Shown here piece after piece: positions 19,166-30,521 of a stretch of DNA of 33,601 nt. Source of the stretch: Chara braunii (lineage: Eukaryota > Streptophyta > Charophyceae > Charales > Characeae); the NCBI GenBank assembly GCA_003427395.1, contig BFEA01000066.1:3814633-3848233 (forward strand), read 5' to 3'. The number at the start of each line of letters is the position of its first letter. Positions within the stretch are counted from its first letter, which is position 1. The notes under the pieces were generated by a model. That model searched no databases. It had not been told where the DNA came from and saw nothing but the letters and a program-made list of their open reading frames with translations. A program made the position numbers and the translations under genes.

Positions 19166-20652
19166 TCCCTGCAGTCTATAACAGTCATGCACAGCATGTC
19201 CAGGCTTTTGACAATGCAGGCATATGCGCAGTTTAGATCTTCTTTCTCATTCTTTCTGACTGATACGGAGGGCTTCCCAAGGCTTGGTAGATGCATTCTC
19301 CGGTTTCTTAGGGATCCTTGCATTCTTGGGAAGGTGGATGACAGTTCCCTTACCCGAACCACGGTTAGACCCCTTGTTTTCATCTTCATTTACGTCAGAC
19401 TCAATGGCTGATGAGGAACAACCCATATTGGAGTCTGACTCTACATCGTCATCTAGAGACAGATTATCCGCATAGGACTGATTGTCAGCCTCCCGATGAT
19501 TATGCAGTGCAAGCTGGTTGCTGCTTCCAAACCGCTAGCGTTGTGGTTTCTCACCTGCAGCGGGCGCCTTCTTCCGCCTAATGAGGTCCTTGGCCTCTAG
19601 GTTGAGTAGATCCGTCATGAGCTCTCGCCAGGTGGTATGGTCTTTGAGTGCCAACAGGGAGAGGTATTCTTTAGGGGCCACTCCGATGACTACATCCATA
19701 CAAGACATGCCAGTCATTCCCAAATCTTGAGTGGTGAACAAACCAGTCAAGTGCTGTCCCAAAGCTTGCATGGAGGACCTCCATGTTTGACTCTTTAGGG
19801 CCTCAAGCTTCAGCTTAGCCTTGAGCGCAACATGCTTGTCTTGGTACCGTGCGAGGAGAAGGTCCTCAAGGGTGCGTAACCCCTTCAGCCATTTAGTCAA
19901 GTCTATTCGTTCATAGCCTGCAGCAACAGCTTGGAGCTCAATGTGATTTCGTACGGCGGGCTCGATATTAGTCCCCATGATCATACTTCGGTCCTCCTGG
20001 GGTGGTCGCATAACCTCGAAGTATGACCACATGGAACTAATCCAAGAGGTAATGTCTGCCTTCCCGTCGTACTTGGACGGCAGAGTGGCCACCCGCTTGT
20101 CATGGGACCGCTGTACTGAACGCCAGTAGGGACTGTGGCGTTTTGGGCTGAAGTCCTTGCATTTGGGACTATGACTAGTGCAGAGCTGCCGGCGCTGCCA
20201 CTCGAGGAGTTGGCACCGGTTCCTGCGCTTGTCACAGTTCCACTGACTCTTGCCACGAGGACTGTGTTAGATTGAGAGGTTGGGACTGCAACAGGTCGAG
20301 GGTTAGGAGGGCGGGGGGCAGACAGTTGAGACTGTTTGAGGCTTAGTAGCTCAGCCTGCAGCTCTTGGTTTCGCTGCTCTAGTGCTGTCACACGGGACTC
20401 AAGGTCTTCCAAGGTCCGCAGTTGAACCAAGGCTGCTACAGCAGCAACTCGTCCCTCCTGGAACCGGTCAGCATTGACTTCCGGGATCCGAAGGAAGGCC
20501 ACCTGATCAGCAATGTTGGCAGCTCTGGCTGCTGCCGCTGCCTCCCTTTCCCTCTGCACGGCATCATAAAAAAGCTTATGTAAGAATGGTCTCTCGCTCT
20601 CATCTGCTGCATCCAGCATGGCCTGCCATTGGGCAGATATGATGTTAGCCAT
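19166..20652 (-). pseudogene. Element 1 gag with CCHC zinc knuckle
   Basis: A plausible start is the ATG at 20652 (MANIISAQWQAML). The N-terminal part has a coiled-coil stretch (LEDLESRVTALEQRNQELQ) and a Ser/Thr/Pro-rich linker. A frameshift near 20100 leads into the retrotransposon Gag domain (from LPSKYDGKADITSWI through LTGLFTTQDLGM to HTTWRELMTDLL). A TAG at 19535 and further stops interrupt it. The same frame then reaches a zinc knuckle with the C-X2-C-X4-H-X4-C spacing (CLHCQKPGHAVHDC, 19181-19222). Gag forms the particle and binds element RNA. An alternative upstream start at 20838 only adds a basic stretch without family features. Confidence 0.85.
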
Positions 20653-22155
20653 GCCGAAGGAAGAGGTGTCAGTAGATCTCTCAAGAGGGGTCCGCTCTCT
20701 CCTTACGTTTGGACGAACACTCCTCTTGCCCCTCCTCACACTCTTAAATAGAACACCCTCTCTCTCCCTTTCTTCTCTTCTCGCTGTCTGCGCATGCGTT
20801 TGGATATCGGACATAGATAGTTCAGATGAAAGAAACAATCAGAAAGTTCACACAGAGAAGAAGGTAGAACTCCTAGCCGGAGCGGCAGTTCATGTGGACT
20901 CGGAGAATGGCACGCAGCGGAAAAAGAATAAATAAATAAATAAATAAATAAATAAAAATAAAACGGAGGAGAGGACTGACTTATAGAACAGGCCCGATCA
21001 GATTAGCTGGAGATCCCCTCTTGTCTAACCTGACAAGGAACATGCATCACGATAAGTCAGCCGAAGAAAACTAACTGCAGCAATGGAGATTTCGAGGGGT
21101 GCAGACGGTCGCCGAGTCAGACGCGGGCAGTATGTGATAACAGGCGGTAAGACCAGTCAGGATCCCCTTGAAAGGAATGTCCTTGCTTGCCGTATGTCCC
21201 CCAAGTTCAGCGCAGCAAAGAAATGCACTGGCGGCAACAGATCTGGCCCAAAAGGTCCTGTCTCGTTGGGCCCGGCCCCACTGGGTCCAGAGGGGTCCCA
21301 AGTAGGTCGTGGACCAGGACGAACGTGATAGGGGTGCCAAGTCGGTCCCAAACTGCCTCTGCGGTAGTGAAAAGGAAAAAACAACTTTCAGCAAAAACTT
21401 ACCCCTACAGCCGTTCAGAAATGAAAAAACAATGCACCGTCGAAAGATATGTCATTTAGAATATATACATCATCCATCCATCCATCAGGTGAGAAAGCAA
21501 TCCACATGCTCATACACATAACCAAGACCGCAGAGAAGAGGAAGAGAGCCCAGCACACCCCCAACAGGCCATGAAGTACCAAGCAACCTCCCACGGGCAT
21601 AACCAGGTCACACGACACTTACTTGTGAGGCCCGACCTCCAAAGATGGATAACGAGTCACCCCCCTTTCTCATAAGTCCTCCTGACCCCTAGCTACCACT
21701 ACACGAAGTGTCCTAGCATGACTAAGAGGGCCTTCCTACACCCCTGTTGCGAAATCGGATCCCCCGTCGATGTCTGAAGACCAAAGTAGCAACTTGCAGC
21801 AATCCGATGCAGATATGGCAGCCTCCAATCAAGTCTCCCTCTTGAGGGGAAGCCCAAAAGTCACTCAAAGTCTACTTGAAGTGCAGATTCCAGGTGTGAG
21901 TACCTCTCACTCTCTACTCCCTCTCGCTTACTCCAATCAACCTCCTTTGTGTCTCGCCACCCCATCCATTCACTCAGTCAACCTGGTCAGGTCAAATGTC
22001 GACCCTACATGACCTAACCAGGTGGGGGCAGTATCCACATACCTCACTGCCCCACTTAACCCTAACTTCCAATCCTAATCCGAGATAAGGTTTGCCCTAA
22101 CCTAATTCGGAATTAGGGTTAGGGTGACTAACAACTCTCGCCAGCAAGTAAGTCC
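20653..22155 (-). other. Element 1 leader between primer binding site and gag
   Basis: About 1.5 kb without recognisable genes. It contains an AAAT/AATA microsatellite (about 20926-20961) and, near its 5' end, an imperfect palindrome with two TTAGGG words (about 22093-22127). Small open frames have no family resemblance. Confidence 0.6.
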
Positions 22156-22167
22156 GCTCCGATACCA
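22156..22167 (-). other. Element 1 primer binding site (initiator Met tRNA type)
   Basis: Read on the minus strand, TGGTATCGGAGC lies two bases inside the 5' LTR end. It resembles the usual plant TGGTATCAGAGC initiator-methionine tRNA site with one difference. Confidence 0.8.
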
Positions 22168-22169
22168 AT

Positions 22170-22297
22170 TGTTACGATCCTGGTCATTTCCCAAGTGCAA
22201 ATTCACAATGAAAGACAATGCCACCCATTGCGAAAGAAATAAAAACAGTTGCAAAGAGATAAAGACCAGAGGAGAGGTAACGAAGAAGAAAAAGAAG

Positions 22298-22329
<32 letters not shown>

Positions 22330-23509
22330 CACCAGGAAGACCAATGGCAATTCCCCCTTCTCTCTCCACCTTCCTCCTCCTCCTTCACTTTACCAATCTT
22401 ATTCTTCTCTCAATAATAATAATAACAATGAATGGATGAACCAGAATCAATATCCGAGTTCCCTCTTACTGCTGACTCAACTCAACAACAACAACAACAA
22501 CAACCAGTCCACCATAGCTATGGCTTCCCTCCTTCAGCCTCCTCTCTCATGCATAGGCTATGGCGGACTACTCAAAGCAGCTAGGGTGCTGCGCCGATGT
22601 CCAAAGGACAACCCAAGCAAGTATGGTGCTGCGCTGATGTCCAAAGGACAACGCAGAGCAGCTATGCCGCTGCTGACTTGGTCCGCTATGCCTGACTCTG
22701 CCTCGAGCTTCCCTGGTGCCGCACTACCCCAACTGGGGCCTTCCAGATGCAGCGCCCAACAAGGTGATGAAGATGGTGTCTTCCATAGCCAGGTAAGTGC
22801 CCCGCCACTCTCCTCCCATGCCCCGTTCTTCCTCCTCCTCAAGCTGGACTGCTCGCCATAGCCAGGCTGAGCTCCAGCGGCCCTTCACCTCCAAGTAGCG
22901 CTGCACCAGCCCAGCGCTGCGCTCCAGCAGCATGTCGCGAATCCTTGCACATCGCAAATAAGGAAGAACTCTTTGCTCTTCCTGGAGATATAGCGGCCTA
23001 CCGGTCTCCTGGGCAGTGACTTCCTAGGCCGAGCGGCCTCCCAGCAGCCGGTACCTCCTCCCTTTCGGAGGGAAACATCATTGCAGGCTTTGCTATCCTC
23101 CCTACAGGCCCTAGACCCGGGCGACTGGTACCGGCCTACCGCTATTGGGCCTCTAAAAATGCCAACTTTTTGTCTTGTTCTGCTCGGCCTCCAGTACCCG
23201 ACACCCCTACCACTACTTGAGTGGTACCAGCCTACCTGCTACTTGAGTGTTTTTCCCCCTGCAACCCTCAAAGTCACGGCCACAGGTAAGTACCGGCCCT
23301 GCGGGGCCCTTCAACCAACAAGTACCCTTGTGGGTCATATACACACTCAACCGACAAGCACTCAAACCGGCATGCAAACCAATAGGCACGCACACACACA
23401 AACATGAAAATCACAGCAGAATGCGGGAATTTCAGCAAGGAATTCATTCCAGCAGCAAATCCCAGAAATCAGCAGTGTTCTCAGTCTGTGTTTTTGGCGG
23501 GTCATTACA
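22170..23509 (-). repeat. Element 1, 5' LTR
   Basis: About 1340 bp, matching 12396-13683. On the plus strand it runs from TGTTACGATCC to GGGTCATTACA. It carries the same AAG and AAC microsatellites and 40-bp repeat area. It retains about 70 bp near 23370-23450 that the other LTR lacks. Confidence 0.92.
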
Positions 23510-24015
23510 GATGGAACAGTCTGTCACAACCACAACCCCTGTTCCTTGTCCTTTGTCCCTTTTTGCCTTCGGTTCTCTAGGATGTTCCGTCACACTGTGA
23601 CTATATTTATGCATATATGTTCAGTGTCATTTGTTGCTCCTGAGGAAACATGTACCTGATGTTCAATTGGGACCGCTGGCCTCGTTTCCAGCAGGTGCAT
23701 CTCCCCACCAATAGATTGGAGCCATCTTCTATCGTGGACCTATTCGTGGGGGCTGCTCCTATCACCTCCGCGAGTAGGCCCCCCGCTTGATTTGGGGGGG
23801 GGGGGGGGGGAAGGGGAAACTTGTAGTTTCCTACTGTGGTGAGGGCTCAAATTCCAATTGTGCGCTTAGGAGATGCAACTCGAGGTTCCCCATCGGGTTA
23901 AGGGTTAGAGGGGTAGGGTTTTTGCAACATAATTGCCATCCGTTTTTTCAATTGATAGTTGTCGTGGAAGTTGGGTAGCATAATGCCTTTGTGCTATACT
24001 CAGTTCTTGCGTCTG
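23510..24015. other. Spacer between the two gypsy elements
   Basis: About 506 nt without recognisable genes. It contains a run of 17 Gs (23794-23810). Nothing else was identified. Confidence 0.5.
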
Positions 24016-24816
24016 TGCGAGGATGATGAGCGATAGCGAACTTCAGAAATCAAACAGCATCATACACATGAGACCAGATAGTCATGACCTCGAACCAATA
24101 ACAAAATTGCATCACGAGTTTCATCAAATAAGAGCACAACAAAAACTCATAATTGACAATGCTAGAATAGTCTCATCATCATCAACGAAGAACCTATGTC
24201 GGTATCCTATCTGGCGCTCGACGCCCAGACAACGAATGGCAGATCCTATCTAGCCTAGACTACAATGCCGCTAATGACGTTAACAGCTCCCCGAAGTACA
24301 AGCCGATCTCGGCCAATGCCGCACTCCAGCTCGCCCGTGAGCGCGTGAGCCTGGCCAGCGTTAGTGCAGCAACGCTTGCGCAGCATGCAGCCAGTGCCCG
24401 AATGCCGAATGCGTGTGCAGGCCCTTTCCTAAATGAAAGTGGCCTGTCTGCCTAGCGTGCAGCCTGGCTGCGCTGGGCCCCCAGAAGCTTCCGGTAGGCC
24501 CAGAGAGGCTGAGCCCCAGACCAAACGGATCAGGCCAAAGGCCTGTGACAGTTACCCGTGCCCAACTGCCCGCAGCCTGAGTTGGGTCCATGCTGTGTAT
24601 CTCGCCCAGGGCCTGACTCAGATGCATTTGATAAAGGAGGCCAGGGCCTGGGCGCTTTCAACCAACTGGTGCTGCGCAACTGTCTGAATTTTCCCCCAGT
24701 TGCGAAGTAGTCCAAAATAGGCCTCTTGTCGTCGGCCGAGCCTGCCTTCACTTAGGGCGGTCGACACTGTTGCAAATAGTGGCCCAGTAGGGCTTATCCA
24801 AGCCTTGTGCCTCGCA
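24016..24816 (-). repeat. Element 2, 3' LTR
   Basis: About 801 bp with short inverted ends TGCGAGG and CCTCGCA. It matches 31810-32746. It lacks about 141 bp that the other copy has at roughly 32116-32257. Confidence 0.88.
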
Positions 24817-24828
24817 TTCCCTCCTCCA
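24817..24828 (-). other. Element 2 polypurine tract
   Basis: On the minus strand GGAGGAGGGAA lies directly against the TG start of the 3' LTR. Confidence 0.75.
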
Positions 24829-24906
24829 TACTTCGCTAGTCCTCTAAGAAGTTCATTCAATCTGGCGCTTTCCTTTCTGCAACAACTTCGCGTAGTGGGT
24901 GAGAAC

Positions 24907-26270
24907 CTATGGAGCGGTTTGCATTAGTTCCTCCCGAGTGAACCATCTATCCTCCTTAGGATCAGTACGGTGCCTGAACCGAACACGGTACTGCAACTTC
25001 GGCTTTGGATGACGTCCCCTGCCTGAAGGTCTTGGAACCAGCATTTCCCTGTGGTCCATGATGTGATCGATGTCGACCTCTCCATCCATGGTTGGGGGCA
25101 GCATTGAGCGTCACGAGGGAAACTGGTCAATTTCCTTAAATGCTGCAAGCTTGGAGGCATGAAAGACAGGGTAAGTACGAAGACGACCAGAAATCTGAAC
25201 TATACATATGATGGACCATCCGAATCTTCTCCGACTATATCCAGAACCTCCCAGGGCCCGAAATACTGTGGCATGAGCTTGCGGGAAATCCCGTGCTTCT
25301 GTCCCAGTTCTGAAGACTTAACCCAAACCCTATCCCCTATGTGGAATGTTGATGGGCGGCGGTGCTTGTTTTCTGATTCTATCGTCGTCGCCTGTGCCTT
25401 GTGCATCTGTTCGACCGCCTGTTGCATCAGTTGTTCATATCGATAAGCAAATTCTAGTGTGCCAAGTGCGGCAGTTGGCTGGTTCTCAGGCAGTTGGAAG
25501 TCTAGGGGCAGTCTAGGTTTGAAAGTCAGCAGCAAACAGTAAAGGCTCATCCCAGTGGCACTGTGCACAACGTTGTTGTACATGCTGGCGATGAGAGCAA
25601 GTTTCTTATCTCAGTCCACTTGATTGGGCTTGATGTAGTGCCGCAACAGGTGTTGTACAGCGTGGTTTCACTGCTTTACTTGCCCGTTTCCCTCTGGATG
25701 GTTTCCATATGTCTTTTGCAGCTGCGTTCCTTGTTCTGCAGTTGCGGCCTTCCACAACTCACTCGTGAATCTAACATCTCGGTCGCTCACAATAGACTTT
25801 GGCAAAATCTCTGACCCAGTTCTCCTTAAACAGCCTAATGACGTACTCGGTCTTCGCTGTCTCTGGCATCGCAACTAACCTAGCGTACTTACTAAACCTA
25901 TCCANTCTGACCCAGTTCTCCTTAAACAGCCTAATGACGTACTCGGTCTTCGCTGTCTCTGGCATCGCAACTAACCTAGCGTACTTACTAAACCTATCCA
26001 TGATAACGAAGATGTGTCTCATTCCACTCTTACTAGTGACCAGCGTGTCCATGAAGTCCATGGACAGACTCTCACTGGGCCTTTCCGGAATCGGAAGGGG
26101 CTTGAGAAGCCCAAGAGGGGCCTGTGTACGTGGCTTGTCTCTCTGACAGACCTGACAAGTCTCCACGTACAACTTGGCATCTCTCATTATCGTGGGCCAC
26201 CAGAACTGCTGCAGTAGATTGGCTGCAATCTTCTTATATCCAAGATGTCATATGGCGTCATGACACTCTC
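24907..26270 (-). pseudogene. Element 2 integrase with chromodomain-like tail
   Basis: The zinc-binding part ends in the Cys pair ETCQVCQ, preceded by a His-His segment with a stop between. The catalytic core shows SLSMDFMDTL (first Asp), IVSDRDVRF (second Asp) and GNHPEGNGQ (Glu). A 96-bp exact tandem duplication (25810-26001) falls between the first and second Asp, and a frameshift follows it. Stops are at KQ* and VD*, the latter where the family has Trp. The C-terminal ORF (25583-25200) has the GPWEVLDIVG-type region. After another shift the last ORF (25104-24907) has a chromodomain-like pattern (VDIDHIMDHRE, LQYRVRFRHR, DRWFTREEL). This enzyme would insert element cDNA, but the copy is inactive. 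Confidence 0.87.
25810..26001 (-). repeat. Exact 96-bp tandem duplication in the integrase with N at the junction
   Basis: Bases 25810-25905 are repeated at 25906-26001 without mismatch, except that the last base of the first copy is N where the second has T. Being 96 bp it adds exactly 32 codons. The N at the join suggests an unresolved assembly overlap. Confidence 0.95.
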
Positions 26271-27042
26271 CTAAAAATAAACTGCGCAAAGACTCCCGAT
26301 TAGGCAGAACAGTAAGCCGTTGAACAACTCAAACTCTGTAGAAGTCACCTTGTCCTTCCCCTCGAGTCTGCGTATGATCTCAGACATGAACTGGTCATTG
26401 TGATAGGCTTCTACCAACGAGCGAGTGACATCGTCCGCAAGCCCAAACTCAGTGATCATTGCACCGGAGAAGTCTGACCTACGCGACAACGTGCCAACAA
26501 CTTTGTTGTACTCACCTTTGAGGTACTGGGCTCGAAGTCATACTGCTCAACGACTTCGATCCAGCGTTTCGGCGCATAGGAGAGCATAGGCTGAGTTCTC
26601 ATCCACTTCAGGGTCTGATGATCGGTCCTGACGATGAAGAACCTCCCAAGGAGATGTGCCTCCAATGGGTTAGCGCTTTATAGATCGCGTACAACTCCTT
26701 CTCATAGGTGAAGTTAGCCAACTTCTGAGAGGGCATCTTTTTGGACATGTACTCCATTGGCCTAAACTTTGGCCCCTCCTGTTTGGCAAGTACGACGCCA
26801 ATGCCATATTGGCTGGCATCCGTAGTTACTATAAACGGCTTGTCAGGATCAAGAAGTTTTAAGACCTCATGATGCGTCAACGCATGCTTCAGATGTCTGA
26901 AAGCAGCCTCACACCTGTCTGTCCACTCCCGTGGGGTGTCAAGGCGAGTCGAGTCAGTCAAAGGGGCGGTCACTATGCTATAGTTCTTCACAAAATTGCG
27001 ATAGTAGCCGATCATCCCTAAGAAAGACCTTATCTCAATCAC
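26271..27042 (-). pseudogene. Element 2 RNase H domain and linker
   Basis: The first ORF (27042-26608) opens with the RT connection IRSFLGMIGYYRNFVKNYS and continues into RNase H with TTDASQYGIGVVL and KELYAIYKAL. A frameshift near 26660 moves to the ORF with VRTDHQTLKWM (third acidic residue). Another shift near 26530 leads to QYLKGEYNKV and the linker ORF (26489-26271). In the SRR region the final family VADALS reads VVGTLS, so the last acidic residue is lost. Confidence 0.85.
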
Positions 27043-27057
27043 AGACTGAGGACGCAG

Positions 27058-27843
27058 CTAGTCACGAATGCTCGCCACCTTCGCGTCACCAGGTTTCAAA
27101 CCCTCCGCGAAAATCCCATGACCCAAGTACAAGATCCGGGTGCGACCAAACTCGCATTTTCCCCCATTGATCTTGAATTTGTGCTGTCGAAGGCGACTGA
27201 GGACTTTATCTAAGTGCGCAACATGCTTTTCGACAGTCCTACTAAAAGTAAGTATGTCATCGAGGTACACGATGACAAACTTATCCAAGTAGTCATGAAA
27301 GATCCGATTCATAGCGTGTTGAAAGGTGCCACGAGCATTGCAAAGGCCGAAAGGCATCACCACAAACTCGTATAGACCGTACTTGGTCTGAAAAGCGGTT
27401 TTGTGCCGATCCTCAGGCCGGATTGCAATATGATGGTACCCGGACTTCAGATCTATCTTACTGAAGTACCGGCACCCTTGCACTCTACCTAATAAATCGT
27501 CGATGCGGGATAGGGGTTTTCGATTCTTGACAGTGATGGCATTGAGGCCCTTAGAGTCAATGCGCATCCTCAGCGTATCCCCTTTTTTTGGCACAAATAA
27601 AACTGGCGATCTGTAAGGGGAGACACTCGGCCGGATCCAACCGTTCTTTGCGAGTTTCTTGAGCTGCCGGCGAAGCTCGTCAAGCTCGCCTGGAGACATC
27701 CGATAGATCCTACCCTTTAGGATGCTAGACCCTGGGATAATCTCTATCGCGTGGACGACCTCCCTTTCGACAACCCCTGTCGACTCTTCAAATAAATCAA
27801 GGTACTTAGCAACTACTCCCTTTATCTTCAGCGACATTTTCAC
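27058..27843 (-). pseudogene. Element 2 reverse transcriptase domain
   Basis: The 261-codon frame is intact across the RT core: [52 protein letters not shown] (D131), FVVMPFGLCNARGTF and IVYLDDILTF (YLDD at 193-196). It ends at a TAG (27058-27060) where the family has Trp (RDW). The same frame resumes as the connection and RNase H. The IDSKGLN block departs from the usual VDYRxLN. Confidence 0.92.
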
Positions 27844-27909
27844 CGGCTCGCCTGCTGCAGAGACATAAACTAGATATATACCCTCCTCTGGATTTTGCTT
27901 ATAATAATT

Positions 27910-28674
27910 CTAGAACGCGGCCGCACATATGTATCCGTAGGACTCGATCAGACTACTGACCTTGAACTTACGTAATCTGGCGGTCCCTCCCCCTGACAAA
28001 GTGTGTTTGACCACTTTTCGGTCCCAGTCACCGAACAAGATATCCAAAGGGAGATCATCGCTCATTAGGAACGAGACGCGATGTTTTAGTTCCCTTCCCG
28101 CGTACGAGAAACAACACTTGACGTTCTGTAGGTAGTCATGAACTACCATGCGCTGTTTGTTGGCACAAGTCGACTCCACAGGTCGACTAAGGTGCTGCAC
28201 TTGCCGCTGTAAGCGCAACCTCTCAACGCACGCGCGACTAATGAAGTTCCTCGTCGAGAAAATGTCATAATAGGCCTCGACCTTATGGCCGCCGATGACT
28301 ACCTTGCCGGCAAACATCTCACTCCTAGGGGATTTTGCCAATGCCGTCCAAGAAGCTAACTGGTCTGATTTGGACCACTTCTCCTCCAAGTCCTCTAAGG
28401 ACTCAAACACATTCATCGAACAAAGACTCGATGGGTCTGAATGTGTTTGCGGGACGACGATGGAGTCAGTAGCTTTGGCCATCTCTCAAAATGGTGAGGG
28501 TGTGTCCACCACCTCGACGCTAGTAGAAAGTTCAGGAACAACTACTATTGCTACTGGCCCGACGCGTTTTCCGGAGCAGTGCCAGAACTGCTGGCTACAT
28601 TGTTGGCAACGGGAGCGGAGGATCCCAACGCCTGCCCCATCGTAGGTGGGATCTTTTCGGTCACCTTCTTGTTT
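27910..28674 (-). pseudogene. Element 2 protease segment with altered active site
   Basis: A retropepsin-like segment from the context between Gag and RT. The expected catalytic Asp-Ser-Gly reads DIFS (D73-S76 in the ORF from 28482), followed by the family-like TRNFIS and ERLRL. A later PLDILFGDWD corresponds to the usual DVILGMDWL-type strand. The upstream part (28674-28483) is in the same frame, broken by one stop, and links it to gag. Loss of Ser-Gly next to the Asp predicts an inactive enzyme. Confidence 0.75.
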
Positions 28675-28676
28675 CG

Positions 28677-30521
28677 ACACTTGAACTGGTTATGGCCGTA
28701 TTAGCCATAACGGATATAAGCTTGCCGCGTGTACCAATCTCTCCACATGTCCTCACTGAGACCCGCTTTCTCCCATGGAGGAGCGTTGGGGTCTACTTGA
28801 CTCCTGGATCGGGAACCTCCACGGCGTCTACCGGTCGCCTTACCTTTTTGAGCTACGATAGCGACTACTCCACCCCCTGAAGCTTCCACGCTACCAGCCT
28901 CTGTACCTACTCCCGCCAGGAAGTCGTCGTCCAACTCGATGGTGGAACCATCGTTGTCGACGAACATGATGCGTCCCTTCGCTTTTCAGTTGGGAGGCAG
29001 CGACTTTTTCCTACCATCCGTCGTGGGTGTCTGACCATGCCCTATCTTTGCTTCAAGGTCTAGGGCCTTCTTCCCAGACGCGGGGAAGTTGTGCATATTG
29101 ATGTTGGCCTCACCTGCCAACTCATTCCTGAGAGGCATGGGAAAGCATCTCAGGTAGAAGGTGAGTAAAACCTGGGGGTCATAGCGCACCCCAGGGACAC
29201 AGATCAAACACTCCACTACGTCTGCGAATTCCTTTACTGACTTAAACTGCCTAGTATGCAGAGTCAGGATCGCATCAGTGTCCTTTTGAACCTCCTGAGG
29301 ATCATACCACTTGTCTTCCACCATCTTGAGGAAGTCATCCAATTTCTGGCTGAGTGCTAAAGCACAAAAGTCATGACCGTATCCCTGTAACTGCACGAAA
29401 CCGCTCAACCATCTTGTTGCGCTTCCCTTTAGATAGGAGGCAGCCACAAACACTTTCTCGTGCTGCAAGGTAAGTTTAGACTTAATATAGACTGGCACTG
29501 CCCTCAACCATGTGTCGAGGTCTTCGCCCCTCTTATCCCCTGTAAAGGGTTTGGGAGCAGCGATGACCGTCTTTGGAACCCACCGACTTTGTCTCGGTAT
29601 ATGTACAATTTCGGGTTGTGGACCCTGAGGCGCAGGTTGCTGCACTAGCTGCTGCTGGGGCTGTGTACCCTGTGGCTGTGCAGGCTGCGAGACAACAGGC
29701 TGCCCGCTTACGACAACCTGCGATGGAGGTTGGGAGAACATTGTCTGTATAGGAACCTGTACGCTAGAACCTGCTGAGAACCCTCCTGCTGACGGCATAC
29801 CTAGAGAAACGGTCTGGACTGATGTTGGAGAGACATATGGGGATACCCTAGTCACCGGTGGGACATAAGGAGGAGTTTGTACAACGGGCCAGGCGCCAAA
29901 CCCGGACAACGATGGTGCTGCTTGCGCTCGCCCGACCAGCAAGGCCAAACTCTGCTGGATGTCCTGAAGGAGAGCCGTGTGGTGGTCCTGCATCTCTACA
30001 ACACCTAGCAAGACTGTCCGCAATGTCCTCACGTCTGCATCCATGTGCGTCAGGTCCATTCCCTAACTCACCGGCGTCCGCTTGTGTCCGCTGCATCCTG
30101 ACTCTTCTTCTAATAATTCTTTCCTTTTTCGCCTTTATCTCTCGTAAGGCCTTCTGTAGCTGTGCCTCCTACAGTGCTGCCTGCTGTATGGCAATCTCAT
30201 CGGACGTCAACACTAATGGATGGCTTGCCATGACGCCAGTAGACTGACTCAAGGTCTGCGCAATCGCTGACCCTACGACCCCTGAACTGCTGGCCCAAAA
30301 ACTTTGCTGCGAACAGTTGCCATGACTGCTGAAGAAGTGACTTCACTTGTGAATGCCCTGCTGGCCTCCGCTGCCCTAGCTCTCCGCTGCTGTTGTTACC
30401 TCTCCCTAAGCTGGCGGAACAGTAACCTATCACCCTCGGCTCCTAATGCCACGTGAGCAATCAGGCGTCTAACCAATCGCAAGATCCGGTCGTCCTCACT
30501 AATGGTATCCCTATCGCTCAT
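28677..30521 (-). pseudogene. Element 2 gag with decayed zinc knuckle
   Basis: A likely original start is the ATG at 30521 (MSDRDTISEDDRILRLVRRL), followed by a Gln/Ala-rich helical N-terminus with stops and frameshifts (near 30270 and 30060). The longest frame (30059-28986) has a Pro/Gln-rich linker and the Gag core (PKPFTGDKRGEDLDTWLRAV, ASYLKGSATRWL, FADVVECL). A TGA at 28986 interrupts the frame, which then continues to the zinc-knuckle site (28677-28718). There two of three Cys codons read TAT and one codon reads TAA, while GHNQFKC remains. Confidence 0.85.

Larger units (their letters stand above)
12396..23509 (-). mobile_element. Ty3/gypsy LTR retrotransposon, element 1 (chromovirus-like), inactive
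   Basis: On the minus strand the order is LTR (22170-23509), primer binding site, gag, protease, nested insert, RT, RNase H, integrase with chromodomain-like tail, polypurine tract, LTR (12396-13683). The RT-RNase H-integrase order is that of Ty3/gypsy. The LTRs begin TGTAATGACC and end GATCGTAACA. By eye they differ by about 4-5% in two stretches I compared, and by several indels, so the insertion is not recent. The 5-bp flanks (CTATG and GATGG) do not give a clean target duplication. Frameshifts and stops in every coding region make it non-autonomous. Confidence 0.9.

Noticed and set aside
22093-22127. Telomere-like TTAGGG words
   Set aside because: Only two units within an imperfect palindrome in the element 1 leader. 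Not a telomeric array.
23794-23810. G17 tract as a regulatory element
   Set aside because: A homopolymer without context. Nothing supports function.
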